A DNA stretch of 64,000 nucleotides from Iodobacter violaceini (GCF_011601265.1 NZ_JAAOLX010000014.1:23897-87896), one strand, 5' to 3'; counted from the stretch's first letter, positions 17,565 through 27,127 are shown. Notes: generated from the sequence alone by a model not told the origin. Numbers and translations are program-made.

Positions 17565-19040
17565 ATGTCGATTATTCTTTCTACTCTCAACGCCCGCTAC
17601 ACCCATGCATCCCTTGGGCTGCGCTATTTGCTGGCCAATATGGGCGATTTACAGGGTGAGACGCAGCTGGCGGAGTTTGTGATTGGCACCAAAACCACCG
17701 AAATCGTTGAACAATTACTGGCTAAGCAGCCCAAGATCATTGGCTTTGGGGTGTATATCTGGAATGTTGAGGAAACCGAGCGGGTGGTGGCGATGCTCAA
17801 ACGCGTTGCGCCGCAAATTAAGATTATCCTCGGCGGGCCAGAGGTGTCTTATGAAAGCGCCGGGCAAAGTATTGTTAAGCAGGCGGATTATTTAATTACT
17901 GGCTGGGGCGAGGTGACACTGCCGCAGCTTTGTAAGCAGATTTTGAACGGCCCGCAGCCGCTGATGAAAACCCATGTTGGGGTGCAGCCGCCACTCAATG
18001 ACCTGGTGCTGCCTTATTCCCTTTATACCGATGAAGATATCGCCCACCGCACCCTGTATGTGGAGGCTTCCCGAGGTTGCCCGTTTAAGTGCGAGTTCTG
18101 TTTGTCGGCGCTGGATAAAACCGCCTGGCCCTTTGATCTGGATGTGTTTCTGGCAGAGATGGAAACGCTGTATCAGCGCGGCGCGCGTTTATTTAAATTT
18201 GTGGACCGCACGTTTAATCTGAATATCAAATCCAGCTTAAAAATTATGCAGTTCTTTCTGGATAAAATTGCCGCCCACCCGGATGACCCGGTCTTCGCGC
18301 ACTTTGAAGTGGTGCCGGATCATTTGCCCGAGGCCTTAAAGGCGGGCATCAGCCAGTTTCCTGCCGGAGCTTTGCAATTTGAGATCGGCATTCAAAGCTT
18401 TAATCCTGAGGTGCAAGCGCTGGTTAGCCGTAAGCAAAATAATGAAAAGGCGGCGGATAATATTTCCTGGCTGATCAATCATTCGCACGCGCATTTGCAT
18501 GTGGATTTAATTGCGGGTTTGCCGGGGGAAGATATGGCGAGTTTTGGCCGTGGCTTTGATCAGCTCTATGCCCTGCGCCCGCATGAAATTCAATTTGGTA
18601 TTTTAAAACGCCTGCGCGGCACGCCGATTATTCGCCATACCGGGGATTTTGGCATGGTGTATGACAGCTTCCCGCCGTACACCATTCTTGCAAATAATGT
18701 GATTGATTTTGCCACCATGCAGCGCCTGGTGCGCTTTTCACGCTATTGGGATTTAGTCGCCAATTCAGGCCGTTTTGCCCATACCCTGCCGGTATTACTG
18801 GGCGATTCGCCATTTAATCGTTTTATGGCCTTTAGCGACTGGCTGTATCAGAACACCGATGCTACGCACCGGATTGCATTAGACAGGCTGGCGAAAATGG
18901 TGGTGCAGTATTTGGTGCAAGAGCAGGGCCTTACCCAGGATGCCGCGCAAAGCCTGATTGCAAGTGATTATGCGGGCAAGCAGGCTAAGGGGAAAACGAC
19001 GGCTGCACCGCAAAGGCAGGCGGTGCATCTGGGCGCTTAG
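17565..19040 (+). CDS. B12-binding domain radical SAM protein (DUF4080 type)
   Basis: A 491-residue enzyme. Residues 1-140 form a Rossmann-like cobalamin-binding domain without the usual DxHxxG (start MSIILSTLNARYTHASLGLRYL, then IGFGVYIWNVEE and ILGGPEVSYE). The radical SAM cluster motif is Cys172-x3-Cys176-x2-Cys179 (RGCPFKCEFC), followed by a SAM-binding barrel (FEIGIQSF, HVDLIAGLPGED) and a C-terminal helical domain. The reaction is unknown; relatives include methyltransferases and MiaB-like proteins. It stands alone between a 260-base gap and a convergent GNAT gene. Confidence 0.9.
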   Translation: MSIILSTLNARYTHASLGLRYLLANMGDLQGETQLAEFVIGTKTTEIVEQLLAKQPKIIGFGVYIWNVEETERVVAMLKRVAPQIKIILGGPEVSYESAGQSIVKQADYLITGWGEVTLPQLCKQILNGPQPLMKTHVGVQPPLNDLVLPYSLYTDEDIAHRTLYVEASRGCPFKCEFCLSALDKTAWPFDLDVFLAEMETLYQRGARLFKFVDRTFNLNIKSSLKIMQFFLDKIAAHPDDPVFAHFEVVPDHLPEALKAGISQFPAGALQFEIGIQSFNPEVQALVSRKQNNEKAADNISWLINHSHAHLHVDLIAGLPGEDMASFGRGFDQLYALRPHEIQFGILKRLRGTPIIRHTGDFGMVYDSFPPYTILANNVIDFATMQRLVRFSRYWDLVANSGRFAHTLPVLLGDSPFNRFMAFSDWLYQNTDATHRIALDRLAKMVVQYLVQEQGLTQDAAQSLIASDYAGKQAKGKTTAAPQRQAVHLGA

Positions 19041-19050
19041 TCCGCTGTGA

Positions 19051-19560
19051 TTATGTGTTTGATGGTTTTTTTACAGGCAATACTTTACGCAGGTAAAGTT
19101 TGCCTTCTAATTCTGGCCCATAAAAATCGGGGACCAGCCCTACAGGCATAAAACCATTCTTTCCATAAAAAGCGATCACATCATAATCAGCGGGGTAGGT
19201 GTGCAAATACAGGCAATAGACGGAATCTAATTGTGATTCAATATATTGCAATAATTGCGTGCCATAGCCCTTGTGTTTTAAATCGGCGCGAACACCGATT
19301 TGCATAATTTCGGCACTTTGCCAGTTATCACAGATGCCGGGCGGGCGCTTATCTATTCGCACGGATACAATACCGGCTGCTGTTTTATCCACTGTATAAA
19401 TCCCAAAAAAACGGGTTTTACAATAGAGTAACTGATCGGTTTTTTGTTGCAGCCAATCATGGTGCTCTGGAATTTTCTCATTGAATAATTCGAACTCTGC
19501 ATTGCCCAGAATCGCAAAAAATGGCGCAATATCATCTTGATTGAATAGCTCTTTAATCAT
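19051..19560 (-). CDS. GNAT family N-acetyltransferase
   Basis: A 169-residue acetyltransferase. The acetyl-CoA loop is in GVRADLKHKGYGTQLL near residues 90-105 (an R/Q-x-x-G-x-G/A-like pattern), followed by a helix, the LYLHTYPADYDVIAFYGKNGF strand-turn typical of motif B, and a C-terminal PVGLVPDFYGPELEG strand. Its substrate cannot be deduced. It converges with the radical SAM gene, with 10 bases between stop codons, and GGGGAA precedes its start. Confidence 0.82.
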   Translation of the reverse strand: MIKELFNQDDIAPFFAILGNAEFELFNEKIPEHHDWLQQKTDQLLYCKTRFFGIYTVDKTAAGIVSVRIDKRPPGICDNWQSAEIMQIGVRADLKHKGYGTQLLQYIESQLDSVYCLYLHTYPADYDVIAFYGKNGFMPVGLVPDFYGPELEGKLYLRKVLPVKKPSNT

Positions 19561-19830
19561 AAAGTTCCCCGGCGAATGATGCAGATCAAATCATAAATGC
19601 AGCCTTCTACTGTAATAATCTGCACAAATTGGCGCTTTGCTGTGGATCAATACGATTGCATGTTTCAGGTTATGGGTAATGCCAGTTTTTTATCATTACT
19701 TGCCGGGATAAAAATCAGGCAGGCATGATTCTTTTTCCCTCTTTTTAAATGGATTCCTTAGCCGCTGTGCCTTGTATCAAATATGTGCGGATTTGATTTT
19801 TTGGGTGCCATTATTTTTGTGCTCAATTCT

Positions 19831-19844
19831 GGGGGGGGGGGGGG
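19831..19844. repeat. Homopolymeric G14 tract
   Basis: Fourteen consecutive Gs on the plus strand. Tracts of this length slip readily during replication and underlie phase variation in Neisseria and others when they lie in promoters or coding frames. Here it is intergenic, 169 bases beyond the pepN stop codon and about 270 bases upstream of the GNAT start. No obvious gene depends on it. Confidence 0.8.
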
Positions 19845-19932
19845 CTGTTTTGAAGAGATGGGGTCTGCAGAAGTATTACTTAATGCGATGAGGGCATGGT
19901 CTTGCCGGGTGTTTAGTTTTGATTTTTTAAGC

Positions 19933-19965
19933 AAAAAAATACCTCCGTTATTGCCGGAGGTATTT
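19933..19965 (-). terminator. Intrinsic terminator of pepN
   Basis: An 11-bp stem (AAATACCTCCG with CGGAGGTATTT) with a 7-base loop. On the minus strand it is followed by a run of Ts, as expected 35 bases beyond the pepN stop. Confidence 0.88.
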
Positions 19966-19999
19966 CGTTGTGGCAGGGGCTTTAAAAAATGTCTGCTGA

Positions 20000-22618
20000 T
20001 TAGCTTAAAGCTTTATTCACAATCTCAGCCAGGTCACTGGACAGCTCGCTTTGCTGGGCAATGCGTTGCAGCTCGGCCTGCATCATTTGCTTGCGTTGCG
20101 GCTCCATTTTTTTCCAGCGGTTAAAGCTGGAAGCCAGGCGGGCAGCGACTTGCGGGTTGATTTTGTCGAGTTCAATAATCCGGTCTGCGGCAAAAGCGTA
20201 GCCATAGCCATCTGCGGCATGGAAATGCACTGCATTTTGCAGGCAGAAACCCATGACCAGCGAGCGCACTTTATTCGGGTTTTTAATCGAAAACGCCGGA
20301 TGATCCATCAGAGCCTGCACACGGCTGAGTGCGCCGGGGCGGCGGCTGGTGGATTGCAGGGCAAACCATTTATCCATCACCAGCGCATCGTCGTGCCATT
20401 GCACTGCAAAATCAGCCAGCTGTGCTTCGCCGCCATCGCGGTTGACCAGTGCTTTAAGCGCGGCAAGGCGATCTGTCATATTGTCGGAAAGACGATATTG
20501 CTTAGTGAGCAGCTCGGTGACTAAGGGCTCATCCAGCTCGGCTAAGTAATCCAGGCAGATGTTTTTCAGGCTGCGTTTACCGGCGTTTTCATACAGGTAG
20601 GCGCTGCCATCATTGAGCTTATTGTATGTTGCAATCAGCTCGGCGCGTAATTCACGGGCGATCTGCGCTTTAATACTGCGATGCACCAGATGCAGGCGGG
20701 CCGGGTTGACTTCATCCAGCTGCTCCAGCAGATAGTTTTCGCGTGGCAGCTCCAGCATCAGGGCAATCAGCGAAGGATCAAGCTTTTCACTTAATACTTT
20801 ACGCAGTGCATTGATAAAGCTTGCAGGGGCTAAAGGCTGCTCTTCATTGCTGGCGTAAAGCGCCAGCAGCAGATTTTTGGCGAAGGTATTGGCCGCTTCC
20901 CAGCGATTAAAGGCATCGCTGTCGTTGGCCATCAGAAACACCAGCTCTTCATCACTGTAAGCGTAGTTGAGTTTTACAGGCGCAGAGAAATCACGCAGCA
21001 AGGATGGCGTTGGCGCTTCGTCAATATTGATAAAGCTAAAGCTGTGGCTGTCTGCTGTCAGCTCCAGTACACGGGTTGTGCCCTGTGCAACTGCTTCGCC
21101 TGCTAATTGCAGTGGCAAGTCTTTGCCATGCTTATCCAAAAGGCCCAGTGCCAGTGGAATATGGAAAGGGCGCTTTTCGGCCTGGCCCGGTGTGGCCGGG
21201 CAGCTTTGCTTGATATTCAGGGTGTAAGTTTTGCTTGCAGCGTCATACTGGCTGGTGATGGCCAGTTCCGGTGTGCCTGCTTGCTTATACCATTCTTCAA
21301 ACTGAGTGAGATCTGCGCCGTTGGCGTCAGACATTGCCGCACGGAAATCATCACAGGTCACGGCCTGGCCATCGTGGCGCTTAAAGTAGAGATCCATCCC
21401 TTTACGGAAACCTTCACGCCCCAAAAGGGTGGCATACATGCGCACCACTTCCGAGCCTTTCTCGTAAATGGTCATGGTGTAGAAATTATTAATTTCTGAG
21501 TAAGCCTCAGGACGAACCGAGTGCGCTTGCGGGCCTGCATCTTCGGCAAATTGCATTTCGCGCAGGGCTTTCACATTATTAATACGCTCAACCGAGCGGC
21601 TGCCGATATCGCTGGAGAATTCCTGATCGCGATAGACAGTCAGCCCTTCTTTAAGACTGAGCTGGAACCAGTCGCGGCAGGTCACACGATTGCCGGTCCA
21701 GTTATGAAAGTATTCGTGCGCAACTACGGCATCGATGCCGTCAAAGTCAACGTCGGTCGCCGTTTCAGGCTTGGCCAGCACGTATTTTGTGTTGAAAATA
21801 TTCAGGCCTTTGTTTTCCATCGCGCCCATATTGAAGTCGCTGGTGGCAACGATCATATAGGTGTCCAGATCGTATTCCAGGCCAAAGCGTTCTTCATCCC
21901 AGCGCATGGCTTTTTTAATGGCGGCCATGGCGTGGTGGCATTTATCCAGGTTGCCCGGCTCTACAAAAATCTCCAGCGCTACCTGGCGGCCACTTGGCGT
22001 GGTGTGCTGATCGGCCAGCATGACTAATTTACCGGCAACCAGCGCAAACAGATAAGCCGGCTTTTTAAACGGATCAACCCATTTTACCCAGTGGCGGTTT
22101 TTATCCATCTGGCCGCTGTCTACGCGATTGCCGTTAGATAGCAGCACTGGGTAGCGGGTTTTATCGGCAATGATGGTGGTGGTGAACTTAGCCATCACAT
22201 CAGGGCGATCTAAATAATAAGTAATCTTGCGAAAGCCTTCGGCCTCACATTGGGTAATAAAATTACCGCTCGAAACATACAGCCCGTTTAAGCTGGTGTT
22301 GGTGAGCGGGTTGATAATCGTGACGATTTCCAGAATGGCTTCATCGGGCATGGCCGCGATGACCAGGCCTTTGGCCGTAACTGTATAAGCATCGCTCTTC
22401 AGTGGCGCGCCGTCTAACTTGATCGATTCAAGTGTCAGCTCTTCGCCTGCCAGCTCCAGCGGTAACAGGGGAGCGGCCTCGGGGTTACGTTTGAGCACCA
22501 GGCGGGATTTCACCCGGGTCTGGCTCTCTTCCAGTTCAAAAGTAAGATCCACCCGGTCGATCAAAAAGGCTGGCGGGGTGTAATCGAGGCGATTAATTGG
22601 GGTGCTTTGGAGTGTCAT
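20000..22618 (-). CDS. pepN: Aminopeptidase N (M1 family)
   Basis: An 872-residue cytoplasmic zinc exopeptidase that removes N-terminal residues from peptides. It matches the gammaproteobacterial-type PepN in length. The GAMEN substrate motif is near residues 261-265, and the zinc site HEYFHNW begins near residue 301 (His301, Glu302, His305) with the third ligand Glu324 in SLKEGLTVYRDQEF. The catalytic domain is preceded by a beta-sandwich N-terminal domain and followed by the long helical C-terminal domain. It has its own terminator. The Shine-Dalgarno before the ATG is weak. Confidence 0.97.
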   Translation of the reverse strand: MTLQSTPINRLDYTPPAFLIDRVDLTFELEESQTRVKSRLVLKRNPEAAPLLPLELAGEELTLESIKLDGAPLKSDAYTVTAKGLVIAAMPDEAILEIVTIINPLTNTSLNGLYVSSGNFITQCEAEGFRKITYYLDRPDVMAKFTTTIIADKTRYPVLLSNGNRVDSGQMDKNRHWVKWVDPFKKPAYLFALVAGKLVMLADQHTTPSGRQVALEIFVEPGNLDKCHHAMAAIKKAMRWDEERFGLEYDLDTYMIVATSDFNMGAMENKGLNIFNTKYVLAKPETATDVDFDGIDAVVAHEYFHNWTGNRVTCRDWFQLSLKEGLTVYRDQEFSSDIGSRSVERINNVKALREMQFAEDAGPQAHSVRPEAYSEINNFYTMTIYEKGSEVVRMYATLLGREGFRKGMDLYFKRHDGQAVTCDDFRAAMSDANGADLTQFEEWYKQAGTPELAITSQYDAASKTYTLNIKQSCPATPGQAEKRPFHIPLALGLLDKHGKDLPLQLAGEAVAQGTTRVLELTADSHSFSFINIDEAPTPSLLRDFSAPVKLNYAYSDEELVFLMANDSDAFNRWEAANTFAKNLLLALYASNEEQPLAPASFINALRKVLSEKLDPSLIALMLELPRENYLLEQLDEVNPARLHLVHRSIKAQIARELRAELIATYNKLNDGSAYLYENAGKRSLKNICLDYLAELDEPLVTELLTKQYRLSDNMTDRLAALKALVNRDGGEAQLADFAVQWHDDALVMDKWFALQSTSRRPGALSRVQALMDHPAFSIKNPNKVRSLVMGFCLQNAVHFHAADGYGYAFAADRIIELDKINPQVAARLASSFNRWKKMEPQRKQMMQAELQRIAQQSELSSDLAEIVNKALS

Positions 22619-23072
22619 GCTATGGATTCAAAGTTCGATTGAAATGCGAGGATACTCTTCGTGCAAGAGCCGTGTAAATAAAACACCGTTGTGGATATCC
22701 CATATGATTGGCCCGCGCCAGAAAATAGCAAGGTAAATACTTATCTTAAATTCTTCTTATTACTGTAAGGCGCAGTGGGCTCAGTGCTCAGCGGGCTTTA
22801 TGTTTTTGTTTTCCTGTCTGATCTGCCTTGTCTGAAGGGGGGATTTCTTTGCAAGGCCCCAGTGTATATGCCGATTGCAGCCTAACCTTATTCAAAAATA
22901 GTCATTTAGTTTGCAAAGTGCCGCTGGTATAGTCCTACGGATAAATTGGTTTTAATGGTTTTAAGCTAAGCACACTCGGGTAGACAATCTCTGCAGGTAG
23001 TGAGATTTTCTGCCCTTTTTATTGCAGCTTTAATAGCAGCGAATAGCCCGATCTCTTTTTTGGATGATTCAG
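22619..23072. other. Divergent intergenic region between pepN and cysI
   Basis: About 450 bases without a believable coding frame. It must contain the pepN promoter and the cysI promoter. I see no clear hairpin, known riboswitch fold or long inverted repeat. A CysB site is likely upstream of cysI from general knowledge, but I cannot place it by eye because CysB sites are degenerate. Confidence 0.5.
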
Positions 23073-24734
23073 ATGTATATCTACGACGACTACGACCAAC
23101 GCATCGTAGACCAGCGTGTGGTTCAGTACCGTGATCAAACTCGCCGCTTTTTGGCTGGCGAGCTGAGTGATGAGGAGTTTCGCCCGCTACGTTTGCAAAA
23201 CGGCCTGTATATCCAGCGCCATGCCCCTATGCTGCGCGTTGCCATTCCCTATGGCCATTTAAGCAGTACGCAATTGCGTAAACTGGCCGAAATTGCGCGT
23301 AAATATGATAAAGATTATGCGCACTTTACCACCCGCCAAAATGTGCAATATAACTGGCCAAAATTAGAAGATGTGCCTGATATTCTGGCTGAATTAGCTA
23401 CGGTGCAAATGCACGCTATTCAGACTTCGGGCAATTGTATTCGTAATACCACCTCGGATCAGTTTGCCGGTGTGGCACATGATGAAATACTTGATCCGCG
23501 CCCATGGTGCGAAATTATTCGTCAGTGGTCTACTTTCCACCCGGAATTTGCTCATTTACCGCGTAAATTTAAAATTGCCGTCAATGGTGCAGTGGAAGAT
23601 CGCGCGGCAATCTGGGTGCACGATATTGGTTTAAATGTTGTAAAAAATGAAGCAGGTGAAATTGGCTTTAAAGTGATTGTGGGTGGTGGCCTTGGCCGCA
23701 CGCCGATTATTGGCAGCGTGATTCGTGAGTTTTTGCCCTGTGTTCATTTGCTGACCTATCTGGACGCGGTATTGCGTGTGTATAACCGCTATGGCCGGCG
23801 TGATAATAAATATAAGGCGCGAATTAAAATTCTGGTTAAAGCCATGACACCCGAAGCTTTTGCCAGCAAAGTTGAAACAGAATGGGCTTTTGTAAAAGAT
23901 GGCCCGCAAACTTTAACGGCGGCTGAAATCGACAGAATGAAAGGCTTCTTTACCGTGCCGGATTACACTGCTTTTGCAGGGGATGATGCGGCTTATGTTC
24001 AGCAGCAAATAGAAAATAAAGCCTTTTCCCGCTGGGCAGAGCGCAATGTGTTTAAGCATAAACAAGCGGGCTATGCCGCTGTAACGCTCAGCCTTAAAAA
24101 GCATGGTGTTGCACCTGGCGATGCATCAGGCGATCAGCTGGCTGCTGTGGCTGATTTGGCCGATGCTTATTCTTTTGGTGAATTGCGTGTTTCGCATGAG
24201 CAGAATTTAATTCTGGCCGATGTAAAGCAAGCAGATTTATTCGAGCTTTGGGAAAAAGCCAAAGCAATTGGTTTTGCAACCCCAAATATCGGCTTAATGA
24301 CCGATGTGATTTGCTGCCCTGGCGGCGATTTCTGTTCGCTTGCAAATGCTAAATCAATCCCGATTGCCATTGCCATTCAGGAGCGCTTTGATAATTTAGA
24401 TTATCTGCATGATCTGGGTGAAATTGATTTAAATATGTCGGGCTGTATGAATGCCTGTGGCCATCATCATGTGGGCAATATCGGTATTTTAGGCGTCGAT
24501 AAAAATGGCTCCGAATGGTATCAGGTGTCTTTAGGCGGGCGTCAGGGTAATGGCGCGGCATTGGCTAAAGTGGTCGGGCCTTCTTTTGCCCAGGAACAAA
24601 TGCCGGACGTGATCGAAAAAATCATCGCAGTATTTGTTGAAAACCGCTCAGGTGAAGAGCGCTTTATTGATGTATTTGACCGCATTGGTATGCAGCCCTT
24701 TAAGACCCGTGTTTATGCAAAGGAGATTGCATAA
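23073..24734 (+). CDS. cysI: Nitrite/sulfite reductase hemoprotein beta-component
   Basis: A 553-residue siroheme/[4Fe-4S] reductase that converts sulfite to sulfide for cysteine synthesis. The cluster and siroheme ligands are Cys418-x5-Cys424 (CPGGDFC) and Cys461-x3-Cys465 (SGCMNAC), numbered from an ATG nine bases upstream. Two ferredoxin-like half-domains with the HFTTRQNVQYNW and LRVSHEQNLIL segments complete the fold. I placed the start at MYIYDDYD, the usual family opening, instead of the ATG three codons upstream. The stop overlaps the start of the DUF934 gene by one base, so they are translationally coupled. Confidence 0.93.
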   Translation: MYIYDDYDQRIVDQRVVQYRDQTRRFLAGELSDEEFRPLRLQNGLYIQRHAPMLRVAIPYGHLSSTQLRKLAEIARKYDKDYAHFTTRQNVQYNWPKLEDVPDILAELATVQMHAIQTSGNCIRNTTSDQFAGVAHDEILDPRPWCEIIRQWSTFHPEFAHLPRKFKIAVNGAVEDRAAIWVHDIGLNVVKNEAGEIGFKVIVGGGLGRTPIIGSVIREFLPCVHLLTYLDAVLRVYNRYGRRDNKYKARIKILVKAMTPEAFASKVETEWAFVKDGPQTLTAAEIDRMKGFFTVPDYTAFAGDDAAYVQQQIENKAFSRWAERNVFKHKQAGYAAVTLSLKKHGVAPGDASGDQLAAVADLADAYSFGELRVSHEQNLILADVKQADLFELWEKAKAIGFATPNIGLMTDVICCPGGDFCSLANAKSIPIAIAIQERFDNLDYLHDLGEIDLNMSGCMNACGHHHVGNIGILGVDKNGSEWYQVSLGGRQGNGAALAKVVGPSFAQEQMPDVIEKIIAVFVENRSGEERFIDVFDRIGMQPFKTRVYAKEIA

Positions 24735-25234
24735 TGACACGCATGATTAAAGACGCTGAAATTATCAGCTGTGATGCGCAGCTTTTGCGCCTTGCGGAAG
24801 ACGGCAGCTTTGCTGAGCTGCCAGCCAGCGGGCTGGTGATTGTGCCGCTGGCTCAGTATTTGGCGCAGAAATCAGCGCTGATCAGCCGCGGTGATTTTGG
24901 GGTATGGTTTGCACCTGATGATGAGCCGGAAAGCCTGGGGGAAGATGCAGCCAGCCTTGCGCTGATTGCTGTGGAGTTTCCTGCTTTTACCGATGGACGC
25001 GGTTTTTCTATTGGCCGTTTATTGCGGGAGCGTTTTGGGTTTGTGGGTGAATTACGCGCATTTGGTGATGTATTTAAAGACACCATGGGTTATTTAAAGC
25101 GCTGTGGTTTTAATGCCTTTGTCGTTAAAAGTGATAAAAACCTGGAAGATGCCCTCTTGGGTTTAAATGATTTTCCAGAGGCCTATCAAACAGGCCTTGA
25201 TCAGCAGCAGCCATTATTCAGACGCCGCTCTTAA
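24734..25234 (+). CDS. DUF934 domain-containing protein (sulfite reduction accessory)
   Basis: A 166-residue protein of the DUF934 family, almost always found directly after cysI in betaproteobacteria. Motifs I recognise are the DGRGFSIGRLLRERFGF stretch near residues 77-93, GELRAFGDVFKD near 95-106 and the YLKRCGFNAFVV segment near 111-122. It may act in delivering electrons or in stability of sulfite reductase, but its biochemical role is not established as far as I know. Here the usual cysH, cysD and cysN do not follow; a terminator does. Confidence 0.85.
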   Translation: MTRMIKDAEIISCDAQLLRLAEDGSFAELPASGLVIVPLAQYLAQKSALISRGDFGVWFAPDDEPESLGEDAASLALIAVEFPAFTDGRGFSIGRLLRERFGFVGELRAFGDVFKDTMGYLKRCGFNAFVVKSDKNLEDALLGLNDFPEAYQTGLDQQQPLFRRRS

Positions 25235-25256
25235 ATCATCACTGATATTTGTTTTT

Positions 25257-25287
25257 AAAACCCCTTTTTGATAAAGGGGTTTTTTTA
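25257..25287 (+). terminator. Intrinsic terminator of cysI-DUF934
   Basis: AAAACCCCTTT and AAAGGGGTTTT form an 11-bp stem with a 5-base loop followed by Ts, 23 bases after the stop. Confidence 0.9.
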
Positions 25288-25383
25288 CATCAAAAATAGG
25301 GCAGGGGAACTACTTTTTATGAATAGCGTCTAATCGCTATTATTCTATTAATGCCTGCTTTACAGGCGGGTTTGGAGATCTGG

Positions 25384-25767
25384 ATGAGTGCATTGCCCCC
25401 CATTACGGTGTCGGTTTTAGATAGCGATCGTCTTTATGCTTTGCTGGATAAATTGCCTGCAGGTGCTTTTCCTGATGCTGATGCATTAGAGGCCGAGCTG
25501 GGCCGTGCCACGGTGCTGGAGCAATCTGATATGCCGGATGATGTGGTGACGATGCACTCTACTGCGCGCTTTTTAATGACGCCAGGTAATAAAGAGTTTG
25601 AGCTGACTTTATGTTTCCCACATGAAATTGATGGTGCTGCGGGCAAGGTATCCGTGACGGCGCCGGTAGGGAGCGCTTTATTGGGTTTATCTGTGGGGCA
25701 GAGTATTGATTGGCCTGCACCGGGTGGTAATGAAGTAAAAGTAAAAATATTAAGTGTCAGCAGGTAA
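25384..25767 (+). CDS. rnk: Regulator of nucleoside diphosphate kinase, Rnk (GreA/GreB C-terminal domain family)
   Basis: A 127-residue protein with a short N-terminal coiled stretch and the GreA/GreB-type C-terminal FKBP-like domain: DDVVTMHSTARFLM near residues 50-63 and APVGSALLGLSVGQSIDWPAPGG near 90-112. Rnk binds RNA polymerase without the long Gre coiled coil, and its overexpression affects nucleoside diphosphate kinase. The ATG at 25384 was preferred over an ATG at 25351 because TTGGAG lies 10 bases upstream. Monocistronic, with its own terminator. Confidence 0.87.
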   Translation: MSALPPITVSVLDSDRLYALLDKLPAGAFPDADALEAELGRATVLEQSDMPDDVVTMHSTARFLMTPGNKEFELTLCFPHEIDGAAGKVSVTAPVGSALLGLSVGQSIDWPAPGGNEVKVKILSVSR

Positions 25768-25784
25768 TATCGGATAAGTAAAAT

Positions 25785-25820
25785 AACACCGGCATATTTA
25801 TATATGTGCGGTGTTTTTTT
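25785..25820 (+). terminator. Intrinsic terminator after rnk
   Basis: AACACCG...CGGTGTT stem, extended by CATAT/ATATG inside, followed by a run of Ts. It sits between the convergent rnk and EAL-HDOD genes, and the T-rich end faces the plus strand. Confidence 0.85.
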
Positions 25821-25823
25821 TGT

Positions 25824-27026
25824 TCAGCCTAATTCATTGGCCCAGCTCATGGCGCTGAGCAGGGCATCAAAATCGCAGGGTATTTCATTATTGATCTGAG
25901 GATCGTTATCCTCAGCAAGTAATGCCTGATTGAGTAATTCCCCCAGAGCATTGTTTCTGCCTGTGAGTGCATCCCTCACATCATCATTTAAATTAAGGGG
26001 TTCAATCAGCTCCTGAAGCGGCGCATTAAAAAGCACATCAATTAATGAAAACATCCCCACCATAAAGGCCTGGTCTGCAAAGCTCTGGTCGCGTGGTTTT
26101 TTCTTTAATGCGAGCAGCTCCATAAATTTGCCGCGAATTGCTGCGGTTTGAACCAGCGGATTGCTGCCTATGTTTTTTCCGGATTGCTGCACATAGGCCA
26201 AAAGATGAATCCAGCGGCCCAGCTGGCGGCGGCCTAATACGGTAATTGCGGCAGCCAGGCTGTCTATTTTCTTGGGCGTGCCCGAGCCGACTGAATTAAC
26301 GAGTTTAAGTAAATTAATAGTCAGATCAGGGGAATGCTTAAATGACAATTCAATATCGTGATTATCCGCATTGCTGTTAATCAGCCCCAATAAACGCAAT
26401 AAAGCCATTTGTGAGGGCTGGGGTTTGCTGCCAGATAATATAGTTGGTTTGGCAAAGTAATAGCCCTGGAATAAATCAAACCCCAGCTGCATGCAAAGCT
26501 GGTGCTGATCGGGGTTATCTACTTTTTCTGCCAGAATTTGCAAAGGATAGGGGCGAAGCTCTTTGATCAGGGCGCTCATTTGCGCGGCCTGCATATCCAT
26601 GACTTCCAGTTTTGCAAAGCTTAAATGCGGCAGGAGTGATTTTTGTGTGTCATCCAGATGAATGATGTCATCAAGGGCAAGCTTAAAGCCTTTCTTTTTC
26701 AGTGCAAGGCAGCGCTCAATAATGGTTGGCGTGATGTCTACGGTTTCCAGAATTTCTAAAACAACTTGTTGTGGCGGGAGTAATTCTAAAACGTCAGACA
26801 TGAGTAAATCTGCGCTGACATTTATAAACCCCAGTTTGTCCCCCAGCACACTGCTTGCCCCTAATGTGCTGAAAGCATGCTGAATGACGTCCAGAGTGGC
26901 CAGAAAATCATCGGGAACGATGGCCTCATTGCGGTGGCTGCTGTTTCTGAAGAGTAATTCATAAGCCACCAGCTCTTGCTGGCGGTTAAGAATGGGCTGT
27001 CGTCCCAGATGATATGAGTTTTGCAT
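25824..27026 (-). CDS. EAL-HDOD signalling protein (YuxH type)
   Basis: A 400-residue protein with an N-terminal EAL-like domain (about residues 1-200) and a C-terminal HDOD domain (about 200-390). The EAL motif position reads YELLFR, and the catalytic acidic residues are not in their usual form, so it probably binds but does not cleave cyclic di-GMP, or has lost binding. HDOD proteins take part in signalling, motility and biofilm control, generally as scaffolds. The gene stands alone. No transmembrane segment is seen. Confidence 0.88.
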   Translation of the reverse strand: MQNSYHLGRQPILNRQQELVAYELLFRNSSHRNEAIVPDDFLATLDVIQHAFSTLGASSVLGDKLGFINVSADLLMSDVLELLPPQQVVLEILETVDITPTIIERCLALKKKGFKLALDDIIHLDDTQKSLLPHLSFAKLEVMDMQAAQMSALIKELRPYPLQILAEKVDNPDQHQLCMQLGFDLFQGYYFAKPTILSGSKPQPSQMALLRLLGLINSNADNHDIELSFKHSPDLTINLLKLVNSVGSGTPKKIDSLAAAITVLGRRQLGRWIHLLAYVQQSGKNIGSNPLVQTAAIRGKFMELLALKKKPRDQSFADQAFMVGMFSLIDVLFNAPLQELIEPLNLNDDVRDALTGRNNALGELLNQALLAEDNDPQINNEIPCDFDALLSAMSWANELG

Positions 27027-27127
27027 GGCAGTCTGAGCAGAGAGAGGTGAGTAATGCAGTCTAGTCGCTAATTTTTAAGACTGGAGAGATCACTTTTACT
27101 TTGTTGCTGCCCGACAAGATAATCGGT

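Larger units (their letters stand above)
19561..19999. other. Intergenic region with a 14-base G tract
   Basis: About 440 bases between the GNAT gene (leaving leftward) and pepN (ending here). It holds a homopolymer of 14 Gs at 19831-19844 and the pepN terminator at 19933-19965. A plus-strand reading frame of about 110 codons spans the tract, but its composition is unlike a real protein and it runs into the antisense of pepN. Confidence 0.6.

Noticed and set aside
19783..20124. Plus-strand frame across the G14 tract as a phase-variable gene
   Set aside because: It runs into the antisense of pepN, has no Shine-Dalgarno, and its residue composition looks random.
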